Assembly (NCBI GenBank): GCA_947258565.1
Contig: CAMYJB010000001.1
Coordinates: forward strand, 62,001 to 126,000
Source: an uncultured Woeseiaceae bacterium
Lineage (GTDB): Bacteria > Pseudomonadota > Gammaproteobacteria > Steroidobacterales > Woeseiaceae
DNA length: 64,000 bases
Direction: 5' to 3'
The stretch's first letter is position 1. Every line of letters starts with the position of its first letter. The notes below the pieces were generated by a model. It searched no databases. It saw nothing but the letters and a program-made list of their open reading frames with translations, and was not told the DNA's origin. Position numbers and translations under genes: made by a program. Below are positions 54,132-64,000 of this stretch, one piece after another.

Positions 54132-55430
54132 ATGAAACCCACAGCCATCAGGGGAATGAATGACATCCTGCCCGAGGTGTCCGCCACCTGGCGGCATCTC
54201 GAGCAGGTACTGCAGGAGATCGTGCATTCCTACGGATACGACGAGATCCGCCTGCCCATCCTCGAACACACGGAATTGTTCCGGCGCTCCATCGGCGAGG
54301 CAACCGACATCGTCGAAAAGGAGATGTACACGTTCGAGGACCGAAACGGCGAGAGCCTTACGATGCGCCCGGAAGCGACCGCGAGCGTGGTGCGCGCCGG
54401 CATCACTAACGGCTTGTTGCACAACCAGCGCCAGAAGCTCTGGACTTCGGGACCGATGTTCCGCTACGAAAAGCCGCAGAAAGGGCGTTACAGGCAGTTC
54501 CACCAGTTCAACGTCGAAGCGCTCGGCTACGCCGGACCCGATGTGGACGCCGAACTCATCATCATGAGCGCCCGCATGTGGCGCCGGCTGGGTATCTCGA
54601 AATTGAGCCTGGAGCTCAATTCGCTGGGGACGCCGGAGGCGCGCACGCGTTACCGCAACACCCTCGTCGAGTATCTTTCCGGCGTGAAAAATCAGCTCGA
54701 TCAGGATAGTATTCGGCGCCTCGAACGCAACCCGCTCAGGATTCTCGACAGCAAGAACCCGGATATGCAGGGGATCATCGACGCCGCCCCGGTGATGGTT
54801 GATTACCTGGATGCGGAGTCGGCGGAACACTTCGGGGAACTGCGTGAGCTGCTGGATGTGGCGGGTATCGCCTACACGGTGAACCCGCGCCTCGTGCGGG
54901 GGCTCGATTACTACAATCGCACGGTGTTCGAATGGGTCACCGATGCGCTCGGATCACAGGGCGCGGTCTGTTCCGGCGGCCGTTACGACGGGCTGGTCGA
55001 AAAACTGGGCGGCCGGCCGACGCCCGCCGTGGGGTGGGCGATGGGTATTGAACGATTCGTCGCGCTGTTCGAGGCCTGCGGTGGGGAAGCGCCGGATACC
55101 GGGGCTGACGTTTACATTGTGGCGGTCGGCGAGGGTACCCTGCAACGCGCGGTCGGCCTGGCGGAGCAGTTGCGGGATGCGATCGCGGGGATACGCGTGG
55201 AGCTGAACCTCGGCGGGGGCAGCTTCAAGTCGCAGATGAAGCGTGCGGACAACAGCGATGCTGATTTCGCACTGATACTCGGCGAGCAGGAGCTGACCGA
55301 GGGACGTATCGGCCTGAAACCGATGCACACGCGGGAAGAGCAAACGAGTATCGGCCTCGGCGACGTGGTATCGATACTTGCTGGAAAACTGGATACGGTG
55401 GCAGTTGATGCTGGCGCCGAAGATGACTAA
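54132..55430 (+). CDS. hisS: Histidyl-tRNA synthetase
   Basis: A 432-residue class II synthetase. Motifs: RGMNDILPEVSATWRHLE, LPILEHTELFRRSIGE, MRPEATASVVRAGI (motif 2), LVRGLDYYNRTVFEW and CSGGRYDGLVEKLGG (motif 3), with the anticodon domain from about 330. Length is normal. It is followed by yfgM after 11 bases. Confidence 0.97.
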   Translation: MKPTAIRGMNDILPEVSATWRHLEQVLQEIVHSYGYDEIRLPILEHTELFRRSIGEATDIVEKEMYTFEDRNGESLTMRPEATASVVRAGITNGLLHNQRQKLWTSGPMFRYEKPQKGRYRQFHQFNVEALGYAGPDVDAELIIMSARMWRRLGISKLSLELNSLGTPEARTRYRNTLVEYLSGVKNQLDQDSIRRLERNPLRILDSKNPDMQGIIDAAPVMVDYLDAESAEHFGELRELLDVAGIAYTVNPRLVRGLDYYNRTVFEWVTDALGSQGAVCSGGRYDGLVEKLGGRPTPAVGWAMGIERFVALFEACGGEAPDTGADVYIVAVGEGTLQRAVGLAEQLRDAIAGIRVELNLGGGSFKSQMKRADNSDADFALILGEQELTEGRIGLKPMHTREEQTSIGLGDVVSILAGKLDTVAVDAGAEDD

Positions 55431-55441
55431 GGGAAGTTTCC

Positions 55442-56125
55442 GTGGACGATCTACTTTCGGAAAAAGAACAGATTGAAAAGATGCGCGCGTGGTGGTCGGA
55501 CTACGGCCTGTACGTCATCGGCGGCGTCGTGCTCGGCGCAGCCATCCTGTTCGGCATCAACTATTACCAGGCGCAGAAGGTCAATGCGGAGATCGCAGCG
55601 TCTGTATTGTATGACGAGATCACAAAGCATGTGGTCGATGGTGACCTCGACGCAGCGGGCGTCGCAGCTGGCAAGCTGGACAGCGAATACGGGAACAGCT
55701 CCTACGCGGCCCAGTCCAAACTCGCGGTGGCGCGACTTTACATGGACAAGAACCGTGACCAGGATGCCGCGCGGGCGCTCAACGAATTGCTGGCAATGAG
55801 CGGATTCGAACATCTCAAGCACGTTGCGCGCGTCCGACTTGCGAAAATTCTGCTCTACCAGGGTAAGCCGGAAGAAGTCCTGAGTCTGCTCGAAGGGCAG
55901 GAGAATACGGCATTCGCGGCGCGCTATGCCGAAGAGCTCGGGGATGCTTACGTTGCGCTCGGCCGATATGACGAGGCCAGGTCGGCCTACCAGGCGGCGC
56001 TGGGCGAGGCGCAGCCGACCGTCGATCAGGGGCTCATACAGCTGAAGCTCATGGATCTGCCGGAAAATGCGGAGGAATCCACTGAAGAGGCGGCCATGGC
56101 ACCCGGCGAGGGCGACAGCGAGTGA
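55442..56125 (+). CDS. yfgM: YfgM-family inner-membrane TPR protein
   Basis: A 227-residue protein with a short acidic cytosolic start, one membrane span at about 22-41 (LYVIGGVVLGAAILFGINYY) and a periplasmic TPR-like domain (AARALNELLAMSGFEHLKHV). YfgM associates with SecYEG and the chaperone PpiD. It starts with GTG, 11 bases after hisS, and its stop overlaps the bamB start. Confidence 0.93.
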   Translation: MDDLLSEKEQIEKMRAWWSDYGLYVIGGVVLGAAILFGINYYQAQKVNAEIAASVLYDEITKHVVDGDLDAAGVAAGKLDSEYGNSSYAAQSKLAVARLYMDKNRDQDAARALNELLAMSGFEHLKHVARVRLAKILLYQGKPEEVLSLLEGQENTAFAARYAEELGDAYVALGRYDEARSAYQAALGEAQPTVDQGLIQLKLMDLPENAEESTEEAAMAPGEGDSE

Positions 56126-57333
56126 CATCCTCCGGCCGCATTTTGCTGGCCCTGTTCGCGGCGCTAATGCTCTCCGCCTGCGGCCTGTTCGGTGACGACG
56201 ACGAGGAGCTGGAACCGGCCGAGCTGATCGATTTCGAAACCAAGGTGCCGATCAAGCGGCTCTGGAAAACGAAAATCGGCGCGGACGCCGAATTTCTGCG
56301 CGTTGCGTTACGGCCCATGGGGGACGGTAACAGGATCTACGCAGCCAGCGTCAACGGCAATGTCGTCGCTCTCGACGCCGAAAGCGGCAGGCAGGTCTGG
56401 CGCAACAAGCTCGGTATCGATTTGTCGTCGGGTCCGGGCGTCGGTGAAGGCCTCGTCGTCGTGGTGTCGGCCGACGGTTATGTCGTGGCACTTGCGGCCG
56501 ACGACGGCACCGAGCGCTGGCGAGCCTATATCTCCGGCGAGTCGCTGGCGACGCCGCTCGTCTATGAAGAGTGGGTGGTCGTGCAGGCGGTCGACAACAA
56601 GCTGACGGCCTTGTCAGCGTTCGATGGCTCCGAGCGCTGGTCCATCGAACAGTCCACGCCGGCACTCACAATGCGCGGCTCGACGTCCCCGATGCAGGTG
56701 GGCCAGACCGTCGTGACAGGCTTTGACAACGGTCGGGTCATGGCGATCGACCTGTCGAGCGGCGATGTGGAATGGGACAGCATGCTGGCGCCGCCGAGCG
56801 GGCGCTCTGATCTCGATCGCCTGTCCGACATCGACGGCGACATCGCCGTGGTCGGACAGGATATTTATGCGTCAGGCTACCAGGGACGCATCGCATCGCT
56901 TGCTGCAGAATCCGGACAAGTGCTGTGGGCGCGGGAGATATCGACCTACGAAGGCGTGAGCGCCGACTGGAACAATGTCTACTCGACACTGGAAAACGGC
57001 GAACTGGTCGCCCTGAACCGCCGTAGCGGCACCGAGATCTGGCGCCAGAATGCGTTGCTGCGACGGGAGCCGACAGTGCCGATGTCGTTCAGAACGACGG
57101 TCGCTGTGGGCGATCTCGAAGGCTATCTGCATTTTTTCAGCAATGTGGACGGCGAACCGGTCGCACGGATACGTGCGGGCAAAAGCGCGATCGTAACGAC
57201 CCCCGTGGTCATGGCGGACCGCCTGTATGTTCAATCTGACGACGGTTCTATCTCGGCATGGTACGTGAAGGAACCGAAGCGGAACGATCGCCGCGCACCC
57301 GATACCGTGGAAGGAGACGACGAGAGCGCATGA
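56122..57333 (+). CDS. bamB: Outer-membrane assembly lipoprotein BamB
   Basis: A 403-residue lipoprotein with lipobox MLSAC (Cys20) and an eight-bladed PQQ-type beta propeller (repeats such as SGRQVWRNKLG and DGTERWRAYISGE). BamB is part of the BAM complex. GTG start overlapping yfgM as GTGA. der follows after 25 bases. Confidence 0.95.
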   Translation: MTSSGRILLALFAALMLSACGLFGDDDEELEPAELIDFETKVPIKRLWKTKIGADAEFLRVALRPMGDGNRIYAASVNGNVVALDAESGRQVWRNKLGIDLSSGPGVGEGLVVVVSADGYVVALAADDGTERWRAYISGESLATPLVYEEWVVVQAVDNKLTALSAFDGSERWSIEQSTPALTMRGSTSPMQVGQTVVTGFDNGRVMAIDLSSGDVEWDSMLAPPSGRSDLDRLSDIDGDIAVVGQDIYASGYQGRIASLAAESGQVLWAREISTYEGVSADWNNVYSTLENGELVALNRRSGTEIWRQNALLRREPTVPMSFRTTVAVGDLEGYLHFFSNVDGEPVARIRAGKSAIVTTPVVMADRLYVQSDDGSISAWYVKEPKRNDRRAPDTVEGDDESA

Positions 57334-57358
57334 CACGCGCTCGTCTCGGTGAAATCCG

Positions 57359-58753
57359 ATGCTTCCTGTCATCGCATTGATAGGTCGGCCCAACGTCGGC
57401 AAATCGACACTCTTCAATCGCCTTACGCGCTCGAGGGACGCGCTGGTCGCCGACTACCCGGGCCTGACGCGCGACCGCAAGTACGGCTTCGGCAAGCTCG
57501 GGCCAGTTCCCTACCTCGTCATCGACACCGGCGGCGTCGCGGGTGGTGAAACCGGTATCAACGAGCGCATGGTGGACCAGACGCAGCGGGCGCTCGAGGA
57601 GGCCGACGCCGCGATCGTCCTGGTCGATGCGCGTGAGGGTCTGACTGCCGCGGACGAGCACGTCGCGGACCTCGCCAGGCGTCATGCGAAACGCGTGTGG
57701 CTGGCTGTAAACAAGGCCGAAGGGCTGGACGCCGATATTGCATCGAGCGACTTTCACAGTCTCGGCATCGGCGAGCCGCACGCGGTATCCGCCGCTCACG
57801 GCGATCGTGTGAGCGCGCTCATCGAGGCCGTGCTGGACGAGTTTGAGGCGGCTGTCGAGGATGCGGAACAGGGTGAGGCCGACGATGAAGAACTGCGCAT
57901 TGCCGTCATCGGGCGGCCGAATGTCGGCAAGTCCACGCTCGTCAACCGGCTGCTCGGCGAGGAACGGCTGGTCGTCTACGACCAACCCGGTACGACCCGC
58001 GACAGCGTCGCGGTGCCCTTCGAGCGCAATGACCGAAAATACGTCCTGATCGATACCGCCGGCATACGGCGTCGTGCGCGCGTCCACGAGGCGATCGAGA
58101 AGTTCAGCATCATCAAGGCACTGCAGGCGATCGAACAGGCGCAGGTCGTGATCGCGGTGCTGGACGCTCACGAAGGCATTACGGAGCAGGACGTCAGTCT
58201 GCTCGGACTGGTGCTGGAACGTGGCCGTGCGCTGGTGGTCGTTACCAACAAGTGGGACGGGCTGAGTGCTTCCGAGCGCAAGCACGTTCGTGACGAGCTC
58301 GACAGGCGCCTGCCGTTTCTCGATTTTGCCGAGCGAATCACGATCTCCGCACTGCACGGCACCGCGGTCGGCGACCTTTTGCCGGCAGTGGAACGAGCGT
58401 ACCAGGCGGCGATGCGCGACCTGTCGACTACGGAGCTGACACGGGAACTCGAGAGCGCGGTGACGGCGCATCCGCCACCCCTGGTGCGCGGGCGGCGCAT
58501 CCGGCTGCGCTATGCACACCAGGGCGGCCGCAATCCACCCGTGATCGTGATTCACGGCAATCAGACAGAACGCGTGCCGGAGGCCTACCGGCGCTACCTC
58601 ATCAATCGTTTCCGCAAAGCGTTTAAACTACGGGGCACGCCGGTGCGCCTGTCGTTCAGGACGAGCGAGAATCCCTACAAGGGCCGGCGCAACAAGCTGA
58701 CGCCGCGGCAGCAACGGCGGCGCAAGCGCCTGATGAAGCACGCGAAGAAGTAA
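57359..58753 (+). CDS. der: Ribosome-biogenesis GTPase Der (EngA)
   Basis: The 464-residue protein has two GTPase domains in tandem, each with GRPNVGKST (residues about 9-17 and 180-188), and a KH-like C-terminal domain ending in basic residues ([12 protein letters not shown]). It acts in 50S ribosome assembly. metX follows after only five bases, so it is probably in the same transcript. Confidence 0.97.
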   Translation: MLPVIALIGRPNVGKSTLFNRLTRSRDALVADYPGLTRDRKYGFGKLGPVPYLVIDTGGVAGGETGINERMVDQTQRALEEADAAIVLVDAREGLTAADEHVADLARRHAKRVWLAVNKAEGLDADIASSDFHSLGIGEPHAVSAAHGDRVSALIEAVLDEFEAAVEDAEQGEADDEELRIAVIGRPNVGKSTLVNRLLGEERLVVYDQPGTTRDSVAVPFERNDRKYVLIDTAGIRRRARVHEAIEKFSIIKALQAIEQAQVVIAVLDAHEGITEQDVSLLGLVLERGRALVVVTNKWDGLSASERKHVRDELDRRLPFLDFAERITISALHGTAVGDLLPAVERAYQAAMRDLSTTELTRELESAVTAHPPPLVRGRRIRLRYAHQGGRNPPVIVIHGNQTERVPEAYRRYLINRFRKAFKLRGTPVRLSFRTSENPYKGRRNKLTPRQQRRRKRLMKHAKK

Positions 58754-58758
58754 CGTCG

Positions 58759-59883
58759 ATGACCTTAGCGACCAAGTTCATGACCCTCGAGGGGCCCTTC
58801 AAGATGCATCGCGGTGGCTACATCGAATCCCCGACGCTGGCCTACGAGACCTGGGGTGACCTCAACGAGGCGAAAGACAACGCGATCCTGATATTTACGG
58901 GCTTGTCGCCGTCGGCGCACGCCGCGTCGTCCGGGGAGGACCAGACGCCGGGCTGGTGGGAAAACATGATCGGCGAGGACCTCCCGCTCGATACGGACAA
59001 GTACTGCATCATATGCGTCAATTCCCTGGGCAGCTGTTTCGGTTCCGCAGGGCCCGCCTCGGTCAACCCGGAGACCGGTGAGCGATACGGCATCTCGTTT
59101 CCCACGTTATCGCTGGAGGACGTCGCGGAGTCCGCGTACCAGGTCGTGCGGCGGCTCGGCATCGAACGCCTGCACACCGTCGTCGGCTGTTCGATGGGTG
59201 GCATGAGCGGACTGGCCTTGTGCGTCAAGCATCCCGAAGCCGTTGCCGGGTTCATATCCATCTCGTCGTCGGCGCGGCCGCTGCCGTGGGCGATCGGGAT
59301 CCGGTCCCTGCAGCGCGAGATGATCCGATCGGACCCTAAATGGCAGAACGGAAACTACGACCCCGACGATCCGCCGATCACGGGCCAGCGCCTGGCGCGC
59401 AAGCTCGGCATGATCAGCTACCGGTCGCCCGAGGAATGGGAGAAGCGCTTCGGTCGGGAACGCGTTACCGACGTCGGGCCCGTCGACGAGCCGTTCCGCA
59501 TCGAGTTTTCCGTCGAGTCGTACATGGAAAACCACGCCAACAAATTCAGCGGCACCTTCGACGCGAACTGCTACCTGTATCTGTCGCGTGCTTCGGATCT
59601 TTTTTCGCTGGCCGAACACGGTGGCTCGCTCGAGAACGGCTTTCGGCGCCTGAAGCTCGAACGTGCGCTCGTTATCGGTACCCAGACCGACATCCTGTTC
59701 CCGATACACCAGCAGCACCAGCTTGCAGACGGCATCAGGAGCGTCTGCAAGGATACCTGGCTGGTCGAACTCGACAGCATCCAGGGCCACGATGCCTTCC
59801 TCGTGGATATGGATGCGTTCCGGCCCGTGATCTGCGATTTCCTCGAGTGCACCGGCCGGTTCAGCGCGTCGCCCTCAGAATGA
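58759..59883 (+). CDS. MetX-family acyltransferase, probably serine O-succinyltransferase
   Basis: A 374-residue alpha/beta hydrolase of the MetX family. The catalytic Ser is in VVGCSMGGMSGL, Asp in GTQTDILFP and His in IQGHDAFLVD. Segments such as GLSPSAHAA and SLGSCFGSAGPASVNPETG look more like the serine O-succinyltransferases of Xanthomonas/Lysobacter than classical homoserine O-acetyltransferases; this is from memory of the family. If so it would make O-succinylserine for cysteine synthesis. It is five bases after der. The homoserine O-acetyl or O-succinyltransferase role remains possible. Confidence 0.82.
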   Translation: MTLATKFMTLEGPFKMHRGGYIESPTLAYETWGDLNEAKDNAILIFTGLSPSAHAASSGEDQTPGWWENMIGEDLPLDTDKYCIICVNSLGSCFGSAGPASVNPETGERYGISFPTLSLEDVAESAYQVVRRLGIERLHTVVGCSMGGMSGLALCVKHPEAVAGFISISSSARPLPWAIGIRSLQREMIRSDPKWQNGNYDPDDPPITGQRLARKLGMISYRSPEEWEKRFGRERVTDVGPVDEPFRIEFSVESYMENHANKFSGTFDANCYLYLSRASDLFSLAEHGGSLENGFRRLKLERALVIGTQTDILFPIHQQHQLADGIRSVCKDTWLVELDSIQGHDAFLVDMDAFRPVICDFLECTGRFSASPSE

Positions 59884-60528
59884 CCAGCCCACCTCCAGCC
59901 TGGCCGCATTGAGCGAGGGGTCGCCGCCGGCGTTGCCGATATCAATCCAGTATTGATTCACGCTCAGCTTCAAGGTCATGCCGCCGCGCATGATATAGCG
60001 TAAACCCAGCGCGCCGCCGTAGCTGAATTCGGTCGAACTGAAGGTGCTGTAGAAATTGGAGCAGATATAGCCCCACCAGGGATGCCACCAGCAGCCCGTT
60101 ATGGGTGGGCCGTCCGCAACGTTAGAGTCGAAATACGACCAGCCGATGCCGGCTTCGACAAACGGCGACAACGGGCTTTCGAGGAACGTCAGCGTACCCT
60201 TGATGCGGCCGTTGAACTGCGACATCGTGTGATTGATCGTCCTGGATTCCGGGTCGGGGGCATCCTCGATCAGCGTGGCCGTGAAATCCGGGCGCAGCCA
60301 TTCGAGATCGGCGCCGAGATAGAGCTTGTTGGTGAAGTTGTAGCCGAAATTGATGCCGAGACCGAACTCGTTGTCCAGCTTCAGGTTGGAGCCGCCGTCG
60401 GCGCCGCTACTGGCGGAGTCCTGGTAGAGAGCGGCAAATGACCATTCCCACTCGCCGGCGCGATTGCCCTGGGCAAAGGCAAGGCCGGGGAGGGCGGCGA
60501 GAGAAATTACAATCAGAAGCGTGCGCAT
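59875..60528 (-). CDS. Small outer-membrane beta-barrel protein
   Basis: The 217-residue protein has a signal peptide (MRTLLIVISLAALPGLAFAQ) and alternating beta strands (LGINFGYNFTNKLYLGADLEW, YGGALGLRYIM) ending with the C-terminal Phe (LEVGWSF) that BAM recognises. Size fits an eight-stranded OmpA/OmpW-type barrel. A two-Cys loop rich in Trp (GCWWHPWWGYIC) is unusual. GGAGA precedes the ATG at 60528. Its stop overlaps the convergent metX end by nine bases. Confidence 0.75.
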   Translation of the reverse strand: MRTLLIVISLAALPGLAFAQGNRAGEWEWSFAALYQDSASSGADGGSNLKLDNEFGLGINFGYNFTNKLYLGADLEWLRPDFTATLIEDAPDPESRTINHTMSQFNGRIKGTLTFLESPLSPFVEAGIGWSYFDSNVADGPPITGCWWHPWWGYICSNFYSTFSSTEFSYGGALGLRYIMRGGMTLKLSVNQYWIDIGNAGGDPSLNAARLEVGWSF

Positions 60529-60592
60529 CGGGAAATCTCCAGCTTGATGCAAATTCGAGACGACGGATGATGCCACCTGAAGCCCGGGAACA

Positions 60593-61417
60593 TCACTCCG
60601 CCGCGGTAACAGTTTGTAACAGCAATGCCGGGTCGACCGCGGTGCCGTTGAGATAGGTGCCGAAATGCAGGTGCGGGCCTGTCACGCGGCCGGTGGCGCC
60701 CACGGTGCCGATCGGTTCGCCCGTTTCCAGTGGCTGTCCCTCATCGACGCCGATCGTGCTGAGATGGCAGTACATGGTAACGAAGCCCTGGCCGTGATCG
60801 ATGACAACCGTGTTGCCGTTGAAGAAGTAGTCGCCCGTTGCCGTGACGACACCGTGTCCCGGTGCGGCGATCACGGTGCCTTCCGGAGCGGCGATATCCA
60901 TGCCCTTGTGCGACGACCGTGGCTGGTCATTGAAGAACCGCCGCAGGCCGAAGCTCGAACTGCGGCGCCCGTCGACCGGCGCCGCAAGCGCCAGGCTGCC
61001 GACGTCGACGTCGCGCCAGTTGCGCAGTGCCGAGTCGATAATCTTGCGCTCGCGGCCGATGCGTTCGAGCTGCGCTTCGTCCGGGGTGACGTACTTCTTG
61101 TTCTTCACGGTCAGCCGCTGTTCGCGATAGGCATGTTCGCGCACCTCGAAAGTGATGTCGCGCGCCGTGTTTACGCGGATCGACATCTCGCCGGTCGATG
61201 CGTCGAGCGGAATGCCGATGGCTGCCTGCCAGCGACCCCCGTTCTGCGTGACGAGCACCCGGCGCTCGTCGAATTCGACGATGGGGCGGGGCGCTTCCGC
61301 GGGGCCCACGTCGATGACGGCGATGCCACCCGGCCACGGCGCGTGCGCCGGTGCAGCCACGGTGATCGCAGCAGATAGCAGGCCCAGCAACGAGACTACC
61401 GCTCTAGTCCTTGGCAT
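60593..61417 (-). CDS. Exported M23-family (LytM) peptidase
   Basis: A 274-residue peptidoglycan endopeptidase-like protein with a signal peptide (MPRTRAVVSLLGLLSAAITVAAPAHA is its N-terminal part), a beta domain about 30-130, and an M23 domain. The zinc ligands are in SSHKGMDIAAP (His, Asp) and HLHFG (His), with MYCHLSTIGVDEG between. Both catalytic motifs are intact, so it should be active. It overlaps the end of xseA by 14 bases on the same strand, so they are translated together. Confidence 0.9.
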   Translation of the reverse strand: MPRTRAVVSLLGLLSAAITVAAPAHAPWPGGIAVIDVGPAEAPRPIVEFDERRVLVTQNGGRWQAAIGIPLDASTGEMSIRVNTARDITFEVREHAYREQRLTVKNKKYVTPDEAQLERIGRERKIIDSALRNWRDVDVGSLALAAPVDGRRSSSFGLRRFFNDQPRSSHKGMDIAAPEGTVIAAPGHGVVTATGDYFFNGNTVVIDHGQGFVTMYCHLSTIGVDEGQPLETGEPIGTVGATGRVTGPHLHFGTYLNGTAVDPALLLQTVTAAE

Positions 61418-62759
61418 CGAATACCCCGGTGATCCTGGCGAGCAATTCGCCGCGGGCCAGCCGCGCGCGAACGTCGTTTCCTTCTTTGACTTCCGATGCG
61501 CGCGTCAGTGCCTTGCCCGTGGTGGCGTCGGTTACGATTGCGTACCCCCGGTCCAGCGTCGCCAGCGGACTGACGGCATCCAGCGCGCGCGCGGCGACGC
61601 GCAGCCTGTGATCGGCGTTCGTGATTCTGCGTCGCCCGGCGGCAGCGAGCCGCTGGCGCAACGAAGTGGCGCGACTGATGGCGCGCTGCACGCGGACGGC
61701 TGGAGACACCTGCAGAAGCGCCTTGTTCAGCGCGAACAGCTGGCTGTTGCGGGCGTGCAGGTCGTGTCGCATGGCGGCTGCAAGACGCCCCATTATCTCC
61801 CGCAGCCTGTCCTGCTGGCGTGCAACCCGGGCTGCCGGGCTCGCGATGATGAGTCTGCGGCCCAGCCAGTCCAGCGCCTGCGCCTTGTTCTCGAGCGTCC
61901 GCCGGCCCTGGCGCGCAATTCGTGTGGTGATCGTGTTGATCGCGCGCAGCCAGTCGCGCCGGTCCGGTACGACGAGCTCGGCGGCACCTGAGGGCGTCGC
62001 CGCGCGCACGTCCGCCACGAAGTCGGTAATCGTGAAATCCACCTCGTGGCCTACGGCACTGACAATCGGCAACGGGCATTCCGCGATGGCGCGAGCGAGT
62101 TGCTCGTCATTGAATGCCCAGAGGTCCTCGAGCGAGCCGCCGCCCCGGGTCAGGATCAGGACATCGCACTCGTCCCGCCGAATCGCGGTCTGCAAAGCCG
62201 CGATCAGCTCTCCTGGCGCTGCGTCGCCCTGCACGGCTGCGGGGTAGATGATGACCGGCACGATCGGGAAGCGGCGCCGCAGGACGCTCAGCACGTCGCG
62301 CACCGCCGCGCCGCTGGGCGAGGTGAGGACGCCGATGCGCCGTGGAAGCGGGGGAATCGCCTGCTTGCGGTCGTCGTCGAACAGGCCCTCCGCGGCCAGC
62401 TTCTTCTTGAGCGCCTCGTAGCGCCGCTGCAGTACCCCTTCCCCGGCGGCTTCGATCTGTTCGACGATGAGTTGGTAGTCACCGCGGGCCTCGTACAGGC
62501 TGACCTGGCCGTAGGCGAGCACGTGGTCGCCGTTCCTGAACGCGACGGTCGGGCCGCGCTGGCGGTTGCGAAAGAATGCCGCGCTGATCTGCGCCGACTC
62601 GTCCTTGAGCCTGAAGTACAGGTGGCCGGAAGCGGGCCGTGCGATGTTCGAGATCTCGCCTTCGACCCAGAGCCGGCCGACGCCCCGCTCGAGCAGGGTC
62701 TTCACCTGGCGGTTCAGCTGGCTGACCGTGATTGCGGTGGCCTGACCCGAGTTTTCCAT
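61404..62759 (-). CDS. xseA: Exodeoxyribonuclease VII large subunit
   Basis: A 451-residue protein with an OB-fold N-terminal domain (about 10-110: LWVEGEISNIARPASGHLYF), the catalytic domain (LPRRIGVLTSPSGAAVRDVL, ILTRGGGSLEDLWAFND, SAVGHEVDFTI) and a C-terminal coiled coil. XseA with XseB degrades single-stranded DNA. It is divergent from guaB, the usual arrangement in gammaproteobacteria. Confidence 0.96.
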   Translation of the reverse strand: MENSGQATAITVSQLNRQVKTLLERGVGRLWVEGEISNIARPASGHLYFRLKDESAQISAAFFRNRQRGPTVAFRNGDHVLAYGQVSLYEARGDYQLIVEQIEAAGEGVLQRRYEALKKKLAAEGLFDDDRKQAIPPLPRRIGVLTSPSGAAVRDVLSVLRRRFPIVPVIIYPAAVQGDAAPGELIAALQTAIRRDECDVLILTRGGGSLEDLWAFNDEQLARAIAECPLPIVSAVGHEVDFTITDFVADVRAATPSGAAELVVPDRRDWLRAINTITTRIARQGRRTLENKAQALDWLGRRLIIASPAARVARQQDRLREIMGRLAAAMRHDLHARNSQLFALNKALLQVSPAVRVQRAISRATSLRQRLAAAGRRRITNADHRLRVAARALDAVSPLATLDRGYAIVTDATTGKALTRASEVKEGNDVRARLARGELLARITGVFDAKD

Positions 62760-62791
62760 GGTCGCGAGTATAGCCGATCAGTCCAAGCTAG

Positions 62792-64000
<1,209 letters not shown>

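Overview
The window looks like chromosomal DNA of a free-living, high-GC gammaproteobacterium. Its right part (about 37.4-64 kb) runs queA-tgt-yajC-secD-secF, suhB-trmJ-iscS, iscA-ndk-rlmN-pilF-rodZ-hisS-yfgM-bamB-der, and then xseA/guaB. As I recall it, this is the order in Pseudomonas aeruginosa and many other gammaproteobacteria. Two acyl-CoA dehydrogenases, ETF-quinone oxidoreductase, a thiolase, an acyl-CoA ligase and a large NAD-glutamate dehydrogenase suggest an aerobic heterotroph using fatty acids and amino acids. I see no phage, IS element, CRISPR array or rRNA. The order cannot be fixed from sequence alone; a Woeseia-, Steroidobacter- or Xanthomonas-like lineage is a guess.

Layout. 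1-5.5 kb: envelope genes on the minus strand (tamB partial, tamA, a TraF-like outer-membrane protein, an unknown exported protein). 5.5-9.4 kb: SAM hydrolase, queuosine-precursor transporter and two acyl-CoA dehydrogenases. 9.5-11.6 kb: molybdopterin genes moaC-moaD-moaE and a convergent MocA-like nucleotidyltransferase. 11.7-20.7 kb: MaoC-like dehydratase, a cysteine synthase-glutaredoxin fusion, an exported M49-like peptidase, a nitrilase-family enzyme, acyl-CoA ligase, a degenerate SDR, TesB and GpmA. 20.7-27.3 kb: giant NAD-glutamate dehydrogenase, MarR regulator and ZapE. 27.4-32.2 kb: ETF-QO, SDR, thiolase and PlsC. 32.2-37.4 kb: xerD-dsbC, NUDIX hydrolase, tRNA-Leu(CAA), and an ECF sigma / anti-sigma-like / PDZ trio. 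37.4-42.8 kb: queA-tgt-yajC-secDF. 43.0-47.0 kb: a lower-GC islet of three accessory genes. 47.2-58.8 kb: suhB, trmJ, a reduced Fe-S gene set, ndk, rlmN, pilF, rodZ, hisS, yfgM, bamB and der. 58.8-64 kb: a MetX-family acyltransferase, a small outer-membrane protein, an M23 peptidase, xseA and guaB (partial).

The most unusual part is the islet at 43.0-47.0 kb, inserted between the secDF and suhB-trmJ blocks. It encodes a small strongly initiated beta-rich protein, a TIR-transmembrane-TPR protein that keeps the catalytic glutamate of NAD-cleaving TIRs, and a subtilisin-like protease with a complete catalytic set but no export signal. TIR plus protease in one unit suggests a sensor/effector immunity or cell-death module; this is inference. 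Other notable points: hairpin repeats with very different but self-complementary stems and a shared loop in two convergent intergenic regions; an Isc cluster without iscR, hscBA or fdx and with an IscU-like protein that has lost two cluster ligands; and a cysteine synthase-glutaredoxin fusion together with a MetX protein resembling serine O-succinyltransferases, with cysE missing from its usual place.
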